Assembly (NCBI RefSeq): GCF_004353505.1
Contig: NZ_SMNQ01000006.1
Coordinates: forward strand, 124,001-188,000
DNA: 64,000 bases
Direction of reading: 5' to 3'
From: Streptomyces sp. WAC05374
GTDB taxonomy: Bacteria; Actinomycetota; Actinomycetes; Streptomycetales; Streptomycetaceae
Part shown: piece after piece, positions 26,520 to 35,307 of the stretch
Numbering within the stretch: position 1 is the stretch's first letter
Layout of the letters: each line of letters starts with the position of its first letter
Translations under genes and position numbers: made by a program
The notes under the pieces: generated by a model
What the model saw: the letters and a program-made list of their open reading frames with translations, nothing else
The model's database searches: none
Told to the model about the DNA's origin: nothing

Positions 26520-27146
26520 TCAGTCCCATGCGTCGAGGATGTGCGCGCACGTCCGGAAGCACTCCTTGATCGACTCAGGAGTTGTCGAAGGCGGCATCAG
26601 CACACCAGGGAGGTACGCCACGCGCCACATGCGGAAGACGTCCCGGACGGCAGTCGGGTGACCGGCTCCGGCCAGGGCGGCCGCGATGTCGATGACCGCG
26701 ACGATGAGCGGCACGAGGTCTTCCGGGTGGCGGTGAGGGGTTCTCTGCGCGGCCGCTCCCACGAGCGCGTGCATGAGTTTCACGAGTTGGATGTCGGCTC
26801 CGGCGCGGAGCATTCTCCGTACGCTCTCGGGCTGTTCGAGGTGTGGTGAGTACGCTTCGACGCCACCGGACCACAGCAGCAGCGAGGCCGCGGTGATGTC
26901 GTGATCGCGGTGCCAGCCCAGGTCGTCGACGATGCGCATGGTGTCGGGAGGGAAGCCGCCGATGTCCTGCACGGTGGCCAGGATGCGGTGCAACTCGTCG
27001 CGGTGGCGGGCGGTGAAGTCACTCACCGAGACGGTCGAGAGAGGTCGGCCGCCCGCGTCGACGACCGAACCGATCTCCACGATGCCCCCCAGCGGCCCGA
27101 AGACTTCCCGCCCGAGCTTTTCGGTTCTCCCATGCCCTTGTGCCAC
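26520..27146 (-). CDS. Orphan protein of unknown function
   Basis: A 208-aa largely helical protein of no recognised family. It begins with a short strand-rich stretch (GGIVEIGSVVDAGGRPLSTVSVSDF) and continues with amphipathic helices (RDELHRILATVQDI, AASLLLWSGGVEAY, QLVKLMHALVGAA, LVPLIVAVIDIAAALAGAG). No signal peptide. GTG start at 27146 has a very close GGTGG; a GTG at 27080 behind GGGGGG is an alternative. It follows the OYE gene by 17 bp on the same strand and may be cotranscribed with it. Confidence 0.45.
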   Translation of the reverse strand: MAQGHGRTEKLGREVFGPLGGIVEIGSVVDAGGRPLSTVSVSDFTARHRDELHRILATVQDIGGFPPDTMRIVDDLGWHRDHDITAASLLLWSGGVEAYSPHLEQPESVRRMLRAGADIQLVKLMHALVGAAAQRTPHRHPEDLVPLIVAVIDIAAALAGAGHPTAVRDVFRMWRVAYLPGVLMPPSTTPESIKECFRTCAHILDAWD

Positions 27147-27163
27147 TCCACCTGCTTACCGGA

Positions 27164-28285
27164 TCAGGCCGTGGCCGTCATGCCCGCTTTGGTGAGCGAG
27201 GGGTAGTCGGTGTACCCCGCCTCGCCGCCGGCGTACATCCAGCCCTCGTCCCGGAGCGGGTTGAGCGGCGCGCCGGTCCGCAGCCGCTCGACCAGGTCGG
27301 GGTTGGACATGAAGGCCCGGCCGAGCGCGATCAGGTCGGCACCGGCGGCCAGCAGCCGCTCGCCCGCCTGCCTGCCCCCGTCGGCGGGGAGCGGACCGCC
27401 CCACCCCAGCGCCGGGTTGGCGACCAGCGTGCCGGACCACCGCTTGCGGAGGTCCTGCCACAAGGCGTCGTCCGGGTCGGCGAACACGGTGTGCAGGTAG
27501 GCGAGACCGACGTCCGCCAGAGCGTCGACGAGCGTCCGGTAGATCTCCCCGGTCTCGCCCTCCTCGATGCCGTTGACGGTGTTCCCCGGGGAGATCCGCA
27601 GGCCCACCCGCTCGGGACCGATGGCGGCGGCGACCGCTCGGACCACCTCCACCGCGAACCGGATACGGCCGGCCACCGAGCCTCCGTAGCCGTCGGCGCG
27701 GTGGTTGGTGTTCCGCGCCATGAACTGGTGCAGGAGGTGACCGTTGGCGGCGTGCACCTCCACCCCGGCGAAACCGGCGTCGACGGCGTTGCGGGCGGCG
27801 GTGGCGAAATCGGCCACGGTGGAACGGATGTCGTCGACCGACATCTCCCTGGGCACCACGGCCTCCTTGCGCCCGCCCGGGGTGTGGATCGTCTCCGGCA
27901 GCGGTACCGGCGACGGCGCGACCGGCACCAGCCCGCTGCTGTCCGGGTGCCCGACCCGGCCACCGTGCTGGAGCTGGAGGAACATCCGCCCGCCCGCCGC
28001 GCGCACCGCCTCGGTGACGCGCCGCCACCCGGCCACCTGCGCGTCACTGTGGATGGCGGGGATGTTCGGGTACGTCTGGCCCACGGCATTGGGCGTGGTC
28101 GCCTCGGCGATGATCAGCCCAGCCGACGCGCGCTGCGCGTAATACGTCGCCATGACCGGCTGTGGCACCCCGTCGGCCCCCGCCCGGTTGCGGGTCAGCG
28201 GGGCCATGACGAGTCGGTTGGGCAGGACCAGTGAGCCGAGGCGGGCGGGCTGGAAAAGGCGGGAGGTCTCCGGTGCGTTCGTCAT
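27164..28285 (-). CDS. Old yellow enzyme family alkene reductase
   Basis: A 373-aa FMN-dependent NAD(P)H:flavin oxidoreductase that reduces activated C=C bonds of enones or electrophilic toxins. TIM-barrel motifs: LFQPARLGSLVLPNRLVMAPLTRNRA at the N-terminus, FLQLQHGGRVGHP, GFAGVEVHAANGHLLHQFMARNTNHRADGYGGS (substrate His/Asn-type region and GYGG) and a C-terminal phosphate-binding ADLIALGRAFMSNPDLVERL. The ATG at 28283-28285 lies only 6 bp from a TACCGT -10 element, so the mRNA is probably leaderless. Divergent MerR gene suggests electrophile-induced control. Confidence 0.9.
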   Translation of the reverse strand: MTNAPETSRLFQPARLGSLVLPNRLVMAPLTRNRAGADGVPQPVMATYYAQRASAGLIIAEATTPNAVGQTYPNIPAIHSDAQVAGWRRVTEAVRAAGGRMFLQLQHGGRVGHPDSSGLVPVAPSPVPLPETIHTPGGRKEAVVPREMSVDDIRSTVADFATAARNAVDAGFAGVEVHAANGHLLHQFMARNTNHRADGYGGSVAGRIRFAVEVVRAVAAAIGPERVGLRISPGNTVNGIEEGETGEIYRTLVDALADVGLAYLHTVFADPDDALWQDLRKRWSGTLVANPALGWGGPLPADGGRQAGERLLAAGADLIALGRAFMSNPDLVERLRTGAPLNPLRDEGWMYAGGEAGYTDYPSLTKAGMTATA

Positions 28286-28291
28286 GCCGGT

Positions 28292-28323
28292 ACGGTAGGA
28301 GTTGACATCAGTGTCAGGTTCAA
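28292..28323 (-). promoter_or_regulatory. MerR-type promoter/operator of the OYE gene
   Basis: Reading the minus strand: -35 TTGAAC (28318-28323), a 20-bp spacer containing the palindrome TGACA-CTGA-TGTCA (28303-28316), and -10 TACCGT (28292-28297). The overlong spacer with a centred dyad is the hallmark of MerR-activated promoters. Confidence 0.7.
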
Positions 28324-28351
28324 GTCGCTTCCCGGGAGCCGGAGGTGCGCC

Positions 28352-28735
28352 ATGCGGATCGGTGAACTCTCCCGCCGCACGGGCGTGAGTGAACGGTCGC
28401 TGCGCTACTACGAGACCCAGGGCCTCCTCACCGCCGAGCGCACCCCGGGCGGCCAGCGCGTCTACGGCGACTGGGCCGTCGACCGCGTCATCCGCATCCA
28501 GGCCCTCTACGCGGCGGGCCTGCACAGCAAGCGGATCGCCCAGCTCCTCCCCTGCATGCGCGACACGGACGGCGGCCCCTCCGGGATCGCCACGCCCCGC
28601 CTGGTCGCCGACCTCACCACGGAGCGCGACCGTATCGACCGCATGATCACCGACCTGATCCGCTCACGGGACGTCCTGGACGAGGCGATCGCCACGGCGT
28701 CGAGCGAGCCGCTCCGCACCCCTGCGCGGAACTGA
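28352..28735 (+). CDS. MerR family transcriptional regulator
   Basis: A 127-aa regulator. Residues 1-70 are the MerR winged helix (MRIGELSRRTGVSERSLRYYETQGLL...GGQRVYGDWAVDRV), followed by a dimerisation coiled coil (about 80-120, LTTERDRIDRMITDLIRSRDVLDEAI). A single Cys (CMRDTDG) is near residue 69, with no metal-binding Cys set at the C-terminus, so it is of the redox or drug-sensing group rather than a metal sensor. ATG 28352 follows GGAGG. Likely controls the divergent OYE gene and itself. Confidence 0.9.
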   Translation: MRIGELSRRTGVSERSLRYYETQGLLTAERTPGGQRVYGDWAVDRVIRIQALYAAGLHSKRIAQLLPCMRDTDGGPSGIATPRLVADLTTERDRIDRMITDLIRSRDVLDEAIATASSEPLRTPARN

Positions 28736-28856
28736 CTGTCGTCCGCTGCAGCCCAGTCCGTTGTGCCCTCCACCCGGAGCCGGTCGAACCCGCGTTACGG
28801 CATGTCAGCTCGTTCCCCTCCGCCACCATTCTTCGATCACGGGACGCTTCGACGAC

Positions 28857-29297
28857 TCAGTCGAATGTGCGTACCACAATCCAGTACTCATCATCTTCCT
28901 CCGTGACGGCGAGGAGCCGACGCCCGTCCAAGGACAGGGCCACCAACTCCGGAGAACCGGTCACAGATGCGACGCGCGAAGGCAGCGGCTCAGAGGAAAC
29001 ATCCATGACGCGGACCCAGCCCACCGAAGTGCCGCCGCCGCCCGGGGGAATGATGTGGAATTCTTTTGATGTGTCCATAAGTTTGGCCTCTACGGCCACT
29101 GCCTGCCACCGGTCACCGAGGCGCTCTTTCGAGTCGGGGGGCGAATTGGGGACCCTCTCCGTCGGTGTGACGTCGATGCCGGTTGCGGCGTAGACAGCGG
29201 TCATGACCGACGGGAGGGAAGGGGGCACCTCCTTATCCACCAGGGCAAGGCCGCATGCCTCTACCGTCTGTTCCCAATGCGGAGTGCGAGGGGGCAT
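28857..29297 (-). CDS. Candidate immunity protein for the Rhs toxin
   Basis: A 146-aa protein encoded 31 bp downstream of the Rhs toxin gene, the standard position for a cognate immunity gene. No recognised domain; the C-terminal half is strand-rich (SVGWVRVMDVS, ELVALSLDGRRLLAVT, EYWIVVRTFD), like a short beta-propeller blade or SMI1-like fold. The ATG at 29295-29297 with GAAGAG is preferred; the open frame to 29543 runs into the toxin gene and its extra residues are a shadow. Its GC content is lower than the surrounding genes, as is that of the toxin tip. Confidence 0.6.
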   Translation of the reverse strand: MPPRTPHWEQTVEACGLALVDKEVPPSLPSVMTAVYAATGIDVTPTERVPNSPPDSKERLGDRWQAVAVEAKLMDTSKEFHIIPPGGGGTSVGWVRVMDVSSEPLPSRVASVTGSPELVALSLDGRRLLAVTEEDDEYWIVVRTFD

Positions 29298-29328
29298 CTG
29301 CTCTTCTCTCTTCTTGGCCCGCGGCGTG

Positions 29329-32300
29329 TTATTCACCCGTGTAAAAGAAATGGTGATCTCCGCCGGGCTTGTTGATTTTCGCGTACCGCTCCATGTCTTC
29401 CGGATAGCCGAAGCTTCCGTCGTCACGTTGTACCCTGCGATTGTCCCAGCCGAAGTTAACCAGACTCCTGGTGTCATCGATTTTGGGTTTACCGGCGTGG
29501 AAATGCGTACCTTTGGGGTCATGGGTATGCTCGACGACGACACGGGAGCCGCGTTCTGTTTCGAATTGCCGGAACGTTCCCCAGTGAGCCGGATTGTCGG
29601 AATAGGTATACCCGGGGCTGTACTTCAGGTTCTTGTCCCCGGTCACCATCCATTCGGCGATCGGAGTCTCTCCGAAGGGAACTCCTGCAGCTTCGAACGC
29701 GGCTTCTTCTGCGTCCTTTCTGCGTTTGAACGGGTTTGAGTGCTCTCCCTTCGGAGGGCAGGGTGAGAGCCCGAGGGCGTCACTCCATGTTCCCGGGTTA
29801 TGTACGTATGAGTGCGGGTTGGGTGCTGGCGCGAGACCTAGCGGGTCTGGGCTGAAATAACGTGCTGCTTCGGGGGAGTAATAGCGGAAGTAATTGTAGT
29901 GCAGACCTGTTTCAGGATCGAAGTACTGGCCCGGGAAGCGGAGCGGGGTGTACGTGGAGGCGTCGCGGTTCCAGGTCGTCGTACCCCACAGCGTGCTACG
30001 GGTGTGCCAGGCGAGGGTGCCTGATTCGTCGACGAGTTCCCTCGGGGTGCCGATCAGGTCGGTGACGATGGCGAAGAAGCGCTCGTCGACCGTGCCCTGC
30101 GGAGCGTCCGGGGCGCTGATGCGTTCTGTCTGAGTCAGCGGATGCAGGCCGTCGTGGTCCCAGGTGAGGGTGACGGGGCCGGGGAGCGTACCGCCGGAGG
30201 TGGTCTGCTCGCAGAGGGTCGCACCGTCCCAGGTGAAGGAGACCTGCTCCACCACGGCCACGCCGTCCGCGGCCAGGCGCTGTTTCGCGATGCGACGGCC
30301 GAGCGCGTCGTAGAGGTAGCACCACACCGTGCCGTCCGGGGTGGTCACGGAGACCAGCCGGTCTTCCGTGTCCCACGCGTACCGCCAGGTGTCCGGCTTG
30401 CGGGACAGGCGGGTCTTCTGGCGGAGGACGACGCGGCCCTGGGTGTCGTGTTCGTAGCGGACGCTGCCCGCTCGGGTGATGCGGGTGCCGGTGTAGGTGC
30501 GGGCGCCCGTGGCCTCCTGGCCGGGGTGGGTGGCGGGCCAGGAGGCCTCCGTCTGGTTGCCGGCCTCGTCGTAGGCGTACCGCTCGGTCCAGCCCTCGGC
30601 GTGGACGGCGGTGACCCGGCCGGTCACGTTCACGTCGAAGGTGCGGGTGCCGGAGAGCTGGTCGTGGACGCCGATCAGATTGCCGTCGGCGCGGTAGCTG
30701 TAGGCGCGGGACTGGACGGTGCGGCCGAGACGGATGACCTGCTGTCCGGTGAGGCGGCCCATCGCGTCGAAATCGTGAGTGAACGTGACCGCGTCGCCGA
30801 TGTGCCGGGTCAGCTCCCTACCGGCGGCATCGTGCTCGAAGGTGAGGGAGCGGCCCGCGGTCGTCAGTCCTGTTCGGCGGCCGGCCGCGTCGTACGTCCA
30901 CGCGCTGATGGCTCCGGTGGGTGTCGTCCGGCCCGTGAGGCGGCCGAGGACGTCGTACGTGAACTCCAACCGCGCGCCGTTGACCGTCTCGGATTGGAGC
31001 CGCCCGTACTTGTCTCGCAGCCGTGTGAGGGTGGCGTCGGGACCGGTCGCCACCGCCAGTTCGTCGAAGATGTCGTACGCGAAGGTGGTGACCGCACCCT
31101 CGGCGTCCTTGCGGACGACCTGGCCCAGCTCGTTGTGCTCGAACCGGACCGTCTGCCCCACACCGTTCGTGCGGGAGACCAGCCGGCCCGCCGCATCATG
31201 CGCGTAGGTCAGGACGCGGCCGTCGAAGTCCGTCTCCGAGGCGAGCCGGCCGGCGGCGTCGTACACGTAGGTCCATGTCAGGCCCTGCGGGTTGCGGACC
31301 TGCGTCAATCGGAGGTTCGTGTCGTGGGAGAACTCGTAGCGCGAACCGTCCGGGTCCGTGCGGGACGTCAGCAGGTCGAAGTCCGTGTACTCGAAGCGGG
31401 TGACCGCGCCCATGGCGTCCGTGTGCGACAGGCAGTTGCCCTCGCCGTCGTACGTCCAGGACTGCTCGCTGCCGTCGGGGTCGGTCCGGCGGGCGAGCTT
31501 GCCCTCGACGGTCCATTCGAGGCGGGTCACCGAGCCGAGTGGGTCGGTGATGGTGACCGGACGGCCGAAGGCGTCGCGCTCGTAGTGGACGGTGGCCCCG
31601 AGGGGATCGGTGACCGTGACAGGCAGCCCGGCGCGGTCGCAGCGCAGGGTGGTCGCGTGGCCGAGTGCGTTGGTGACCGTCGTGAGATGGCCCTCCGCGT
31701 CGTATGCGAAGCGGGTTGTGGACCCGGCGGAGTCGGTGACCGAGGTGCGGTTGCCCTTCTCGTCGTACGTCTGGCGTATCGACGTGCCGTCTGCGCCCCG
31801 CACCCGGACCGGCAGGCCCATCTCGTTGTACTCCGCCGACAGCCGGCGGCCGTCAGGACGAACCACTTCTGTCAGGTGGCCCGCGTCGTCGTACGTGGAG
31901 TGGGTGACGTGGCCGAGCGGGTCGGTGCGGGACAGGAGCCGGTGGTAGTGGTCGTATTCGTAACGGGTGACCGCGCCCAGCGGGTCGACTTCGCCGACGA
32001 CCTGAGCCCTGTCGTTGACGAGGAAACGGGTGGTGTGCCCCAGCGCGTCGGTGACGGAGGTCTGTTGCAGACCGGTGTCGGGGTCGGTCTCGTCCCATGT
32101 GAAGCGGGACTCCATGTGACCGTTCGCGCCCGACTGGTACACGCAGCGGTGCCGCTCGTCGTAGACGTAGCCGAAGCGGCTGCCGTTGGTGTCGTTCCAG
32201 GACGTGATGCGGCCGAGTTCGTCGTTGCCGAAACGCAGGGGCAGGCCGGAGGAGTTGGTCACCGAGGTCAGGTGGCCGTCCGTGTAGCCGTAGCGGAGGA

Positions 32301-34023
32301 TCGTCTGATCCGTGCCGTCGGGGGCGGCGCCCGCGAGGTGGAGCGCGGTGATCCGCCCCTGATCGGTGGTGAGCTTCAGGTGGTAGCCGCCGTGGTGGAG
32401 GACTGACGTCGGCGCACCGGTCTCGTCGTACTCGTAGGTGATCGAGCGGCCGTTGCGGTCGTCGATCCGCGTCAGCAGGGCCAGGTCCGTCGCCTGCTCG
32501 GTGAAGTGCCAGACCCTGCCGGTGCCGGGGTCGGTGACGGTGTACGCGTCCCCGTCGCGGTTCAGGGGCCAGCGGCGGCCGTGGGTGGGCATGACCGGCA
32601 CGCCGGGCGCGGGGTGCGGGTAGGCCAGGAGGCCGCCGTCCTCGCAGACGAACACCACGCCTTCCGCGTCGATCTCCAGGCGCTGGTCGACGGTGCTCGC
32701 CCACGTCGGGCCGAACCAGCGTCCCGCGCGGTAGGACGACTCGAAGGTGCGGGTGAAGACCAGCGGCAGAGACCCTGGGAGGACGATGTCCGTCTGCGGC
32801 AGGACCATCCGGCCCGTCGCCATGTCGACGGGGTCACCCTTGCACTGCCGGTCCGTGCACTCGCGCGACGTGCCGTGGGGATCCTCACTGTGTCCGTCGC
32901 GGCCCTTGCCGGTCCCGCCCCTGGCGTCGTCCACGCCCTTGCGGGCGAGGGACTTGAGCCCACCCGCACCCTTCGTGCCGAACGCTTCCGGGGCCAGCCG
33001 GCCCCAGAACTCGCTCGGGTCCTCCTGGAACGCGTCCCAGGCGCCCTTCGCCGCCCGGTCGGGGTGGGCGGCGCTCGTCACGACGCCGGCCAGGGTCATG
33101 TTGACGTTCTCGTAGTACTCGGCCGGATGCGTGAGGTTGTACCCGTCGAGCGGATGGATCGAGCGGACGAAGTTGGTGAGGCCGACCGTGCCTTTCACGG
33201 CGCCGCCCACGAAGTGCGTCGTCTCGATGCCGTTGCCCAGGGCGAGGTCCATCACGCCGAGCCGGGCGCGCTCCATGGCGGACTTCTCGGCGGGCGCGTG
33301 GGCGAGGGCCGCAGTGACGATTCCGTTGGCCATCTCGGCGGCCTCGTCCCGCTGGCGGCGGGCGGCGTCGAGTATGTCCTGGGCCTGATCGCGCTGAGCC
33401 TGTCCCGGGTCGGTGAAGGGGGCCGGCTCGGGCAGTGGGGCGTCGGTGGTGCGGGCCTTGTTGTACGCGTCGACCTTCTCGTTGTGCGCGTCGACGGCCT
33501 TCCGGGAAACCTCGTTGCCCTGCTTGTACAGAGCGATGGCCTCGCGCGCCATCCCCTGTGCCGCGGTCACCGTCGCGGCGTAGGCCGTCAGCGCCGCCGC
33601 CGCGGCCTCGAAGGCGTCCGCCGCGTGCAGCCAGTCCGTGGGCAGGAGCTCGAATTTCTCACGGAAGGTGTCGGCGGCCTCGCCCTTCCAGTGGGCGGAG
33701 TCCAGCTTCTTCATGCCGCCGCCGACCATGGCGAACGCGGCGCTGAAGTCACGCAGGCTATTCGCACTGGCGGTGATCTTGGACGCCTGACCGTGGATCA
33801 GCTCACTGGCCTCCTCGCTCTGGCCGAGCTGCTTCTCACCGACCTCTGCCCCCAGTGCCGAGGCCGCGCTGTCACCCCAGTCGGTGACCGACTCGGCGAC
33901 GCCTTCCGCGCCGACGTGGTCCAGCACCTCCCCGAGGGCGTCGGTGCCCTTGTCGACGCCCATGCCGACGACCTTCTCGCCGGCTTCCCACAGGTCCCCC
34001 GCCTTGCCCAGCCAGTCCGTCAT
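29329..34023 (-). CDS. Rhs/YD-repeat polymorphic toxin with WXG-like N-terminus
   Basis: A 1564-aa protein. Residues 1-230 are helical with a WxG motif (SAHWKGEAADTF near residue 111), like ESX/type VII substrates. A DUF6531-type segment follows near residue 394 (CKGDPVDMATGRMVLPQTDIVLPGSLPLVF), then about 20 YD/Rhs repeats forming the cocoon, closing with FDPETGLHYNYFRYYSPEAARYFSPDPLGL. The last 145 residues are the variable toxin tip, unlike the core in composition and rich in His (VVVEHTHDPKGTHFHAGKP, GGDHHFF), suggesting a nuclease-type domain of unknown fold. ATG at 34023 directly abuts the stop of the ESX-like gene. Function in contact-dependent competition is inferred. Confidence 0.88.
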   Translation of the reverse strand: MTDWLGKAGDLWEAGEKVVGMGVDKGTDALGEVLDHVGAEGVAESVTDWGDSAASALGAEVGEKQLGQSEEASELIHGQASKITASANSLRDFSAAFAMVGGGMKKLDSAHWKGEAADTFREKFELLPTDWLHAADAFEAAAAALTAYAATVTAAQGMAREAIALYKQGNEVSRKAVDAHNEKVDAYNKARTTDAPLPEPAPFTDPGQAQRDQAQDILDAARRQRDEAAEMANGIVTAALAHAPAEKSAMERARLGVMDLALGNGIETTHFVGGAVKGTVGLTNFVRSIHPLDGYNLTHPAEYYENVNMTLAGVVTSAAHPDRAAKGAWDAFQEDPSEFWGRLAPEAFGTKGAGGLKSLARKGVDDARGGTGKGRDGHSEDPHGTSRECTDRQCKGDPVDMATGRMVLPQTDIVLPGSLPLVFTRTFESSYRAGRWFGPTWASTVDQRLEIDAEGVVFVCEDGGLLAYPHPAPGVPVMPTHGRRWPLNRDGDAYTVTDPGTGRVWHFTEQATDLALLTRIDDRNGRSITYEYDETGAPTSVLHHGGYHLKLTTDQGRITALHLAGAAPDGTDQTILRYGYTDGHLTSVTNSSGLPLRFGNDELGRITSWNDTNGSRFGYVYDERHRCVYQSGANGHMESRFTWDETDPDTGLQQTSVTDALGHTTRFLVNDRAQVVGEVDPLGAVTRYEYDHYHRLLSRTDPLGHVTHSTYDDAGHLTEVVRPDGRRLSAEYNEMGLPVRVRGADGTSIRQTYDEKGNRTSVTDSAGSTTRFAYDAEGHLTTVTNALGHATTLRCDRAGLPVTVTDPLGATVHYERDAFGRPVTITDPLGSVTRLEWTVEGKLARRTDPDGSEQSWTYDGEGNCLSHTDAMGAVTRFEYTDFDLLTSRTDPDGSRYEFSHDTNLRLTQVRNPQGLTWTYVYDAAGRLASETDFDGRVLTYAHDAAGRLVSRTNGVGQTVRFEHNELGQVVRKDAEGAVTTFAYDIFDELAVATGPDATLTRLRDKYGRLQSETVNGARLEFTYDVLGRLTGRTTPTGAISAWTYDAAGRRTGLTTAGRSLTFEHDAAGRELTRHIGDAVTFTHDFDAMGRLTGQQVIRLGRTVQSRAYSYRADGNLIGVHDQLSGTRTFDVNVTGRVTAVHAEGWTERYAYDEAGNQTEASWPATHPGQEATGARTYTGTRITRAGSVRYEHDTQGRVVLRQKTRLSRKPDTWRYAWDTEDRLVSVTTPDGTVWCYLYDALGRRIAKQRLAADGVAVVEQVSFTWDGATLCEQTTSGGTLPGPVTLTWDHDGLHPLTQTERISAPDAPQGTVDERFFAIVTDLIGTPRELVDESGTLAWHTRSTLWGTTTWNRDASTYTPLRFPGQYFDPETGLHYNYFRYYSPEAARYFSPDPLGLAPAPNPHSYVHNPGTWSDALGLSPCPPKGEHSNPFKRRKDAEEAAFEAAGVPFGETPIAEWMVTGDKNLKYSPGYTYSDNPAHWGTFRQFETERGSRVVVEHTHDPKGTHFHAGKPKIDDTRSLVNFGWDNRRVQRDDGSFGYPEDMERYAKINKPGGDHHFFYTGE

Positions 34024-34668
34024 CTACTCGCTCCCCCAAGCCGGCCGCTCCGCACGGTCGACCGCCTCCTGGGTGGGGTCGAACGTCTCGCGCATGCGCT
34101 GGTCCACGGCCTCACGCAGCGCCGGGTCAAGGGCGCCGCTGCTCTCCAGCGAGTCCAAGGCGGCGTCCTCGACGTCGTAGCCGGTGTCCTTCCACGTCTG
34201 CTCGACGTTCCGTTGCGCCGCCGCCATCGACTCCGCGCTGTAGTCCGCGTTGTCGCCGGTCCTCTGGGACCTGATCTCGTCCCAGTCCTTGGCCTTGACC
34301 TCGTCCTCCGTGAGGTGCGGATTGCCGTTCACCGCGTTCACGGCGATCTTGATGGTGTCCTTGACGTACTGCTCCTGCTCGTGGAAGGCACCGGCGGACA
34401 ACCCGACAGCCGAGGCGAAGCCATTGCCCCGCTGCATCAGCCCCCGGACGCCCCACTCCCAGCGCTCGCAGAACGTCTTGAACCCGGCTGCGAGCCCGGC
34501 GTGCCCCAACTCCAGGCCGGTCAGGGAAAGTTCTGAGAAGCCGCGACCGGCGGTGGCCTCGCCGATCATGCCGAGGTCCTTCAATTCCTCGTGCGCTTTG
34601 TCGATGCCCAGCGCGATCAGGCGCAGCCCCGCCTGGGACGCCGCGAGATCAGGATCCGTACCGCTCAC
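34024..34668 (-). CDS. ESX-like helical partner protein
   Basis: A 214-aa protein predicted almost entirely helical, with a W-x-W-G motif (CERWEWGVRGLMQRG near residue 70) and a 35-residue charged C-terminal helix ending PAWGSE. Size and position (stop TAG abutting the toxin ATG) resemble the helical partner proteins of type VII or LXG-like effectors. GTG start overlaps the preceding gene in a GTGA. It could be a chaperone or targeting partner for the Rhs N-terminus; no secretion genes are in the window. Confidence 0.6.
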   Translation of the reverse strand: MSGTDPDLAASQAGLRLIALGIDKAHEELKDLGMIGEATAGRGFSELSLTGLELGHAGLAAGFKTFCERWEWGVRGLMQRGNGFASAVGLSAGAFHEQEQYVKDTIKIAVNAVNGNPHLTEDEVKAKDWDEIRSQRTGDNADYSAESMAAAQRNVEQTWKDTGYDVEDAALDSLESSGALDPALREAVDQRMRETFDPTQEAVDRAERPAWGSE

Positions 34669-35183
34669 CGTGTCCCCCCGAGTCCGGCCACCGCGGCGTC
34701 CGGCACGACACCCTCCACCGGCGGGAACAGCACGCCGTCGGCGCTCCCCGCGTCCAGCGCCACGCCCGCGGGGACGCCCAGCTTGGGCACCAGCACGTCC
34801 AGCAGCCGTGCGCCCAGCACCGCCCGGTACTCCCAGTCCCGCCCCGCCTCACCACGTGCATGTGCGAATCGCGCCAGTGCCTCCTCGTGCGAGAACGCGC
34901 AGATCCACCGCACCCCGCCCTGCTCGGCGGTCCACGGGCCCCCGTACGGATCGACCGGCACCAGCACCGCCGTACGCCGGAACTCACCCAGCAGGACGGC
35001 GAACGCGCGCCGTGCCGCTTCCTGTTGTGGGCCGACTGCCGGGGACGGCGCCCCTTCCGGCACGGCGGAGACCCCCGGTGCGCCGCTCAGGTCGGCCAGC
35101 TCGGCCAGGCTCGAGTGCGGACCATGCCGCTGCTCGCCCGTCCCATGCCCCTCCCCGTTCATGGTCATGAGGGCGATCATCAC
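34665..35183 (-). CDS. SseB-like protein of the toxin operon
   Basis: About 165-172 aa. The central part (RRAFAVLLGEFRRTAVLVPVD...GVRWICAFSHEEALARFAHARG) resembles the SseB N-terminal domain. Start unclear: the GTG at 35183 and ATGs at 35180, 35168 and 35162 are all in frame with no strong ribosome site. Overlaps the ESX-like gene by GTGA, so it is the first gene of the toxin operon. Comparable SseB-like genes accompany Rhs and ESX-type loci in Streptomyces, with unknown function. Confidence 0.55.
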   Translation of the reverse strand: MMIALMTMNGEGHGTGEQRHGPHSSLAELADLSGAPGVSAVPEGAPSPAVGPQQEAARRAFAVLLGEFRRTAVLVPVDPYGGPWTAEQGGVRWICAFSHEEALARFAHARGEAGRDWEYRAVLGARLLDVLVPKLGVPAGVALDAGSADGVLFPPVEGVVPDAAVAGLGGTR

Positions 35184-35250
35184 ATGGCCGGATTTTCGAC
35201 TGCAACGACATGTCCGGGAAACGGCCGAATGCCGTGCGTGCGCATGCGAC

Positions 35251-35284
35251 AGGACCGCCGCGCTCCGGGGGAGGCGGCGGTCCT
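35251..35284 (-). terminator. metG terminator
   Basis: An 11-bp perfect stem (AGGACCGCCGC / GCGGCGGTCCT) with a 12-nt loop, 24 bp beyond the metG stop on the minus strand. Confidence 0.7.
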
Positions 35285-35307
35285 GGGTGGTGCGGGGTGG
35301 GAGGACG

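Noticed and set aside
26186..26569. 127-aa plus-strand frame in the 494-bp gap
   Set aside because: No ribosome site, Arg/Pro-rich shadow composition and overlap with the orphan gene end.
30142..32406. 754-aa plus-strand frame across the Rhs gene
   Set aside because: Antisense to the YD repeats; repetitive Val/Gly/Arg composition mirrors the repeats.
23548..35183. Integrated phage or integrative element between aspS and metG
   Set aside because: No integrase, transposase, tRNA target or flanking direct repeats seen; treated as an accessory island of unknown origin.
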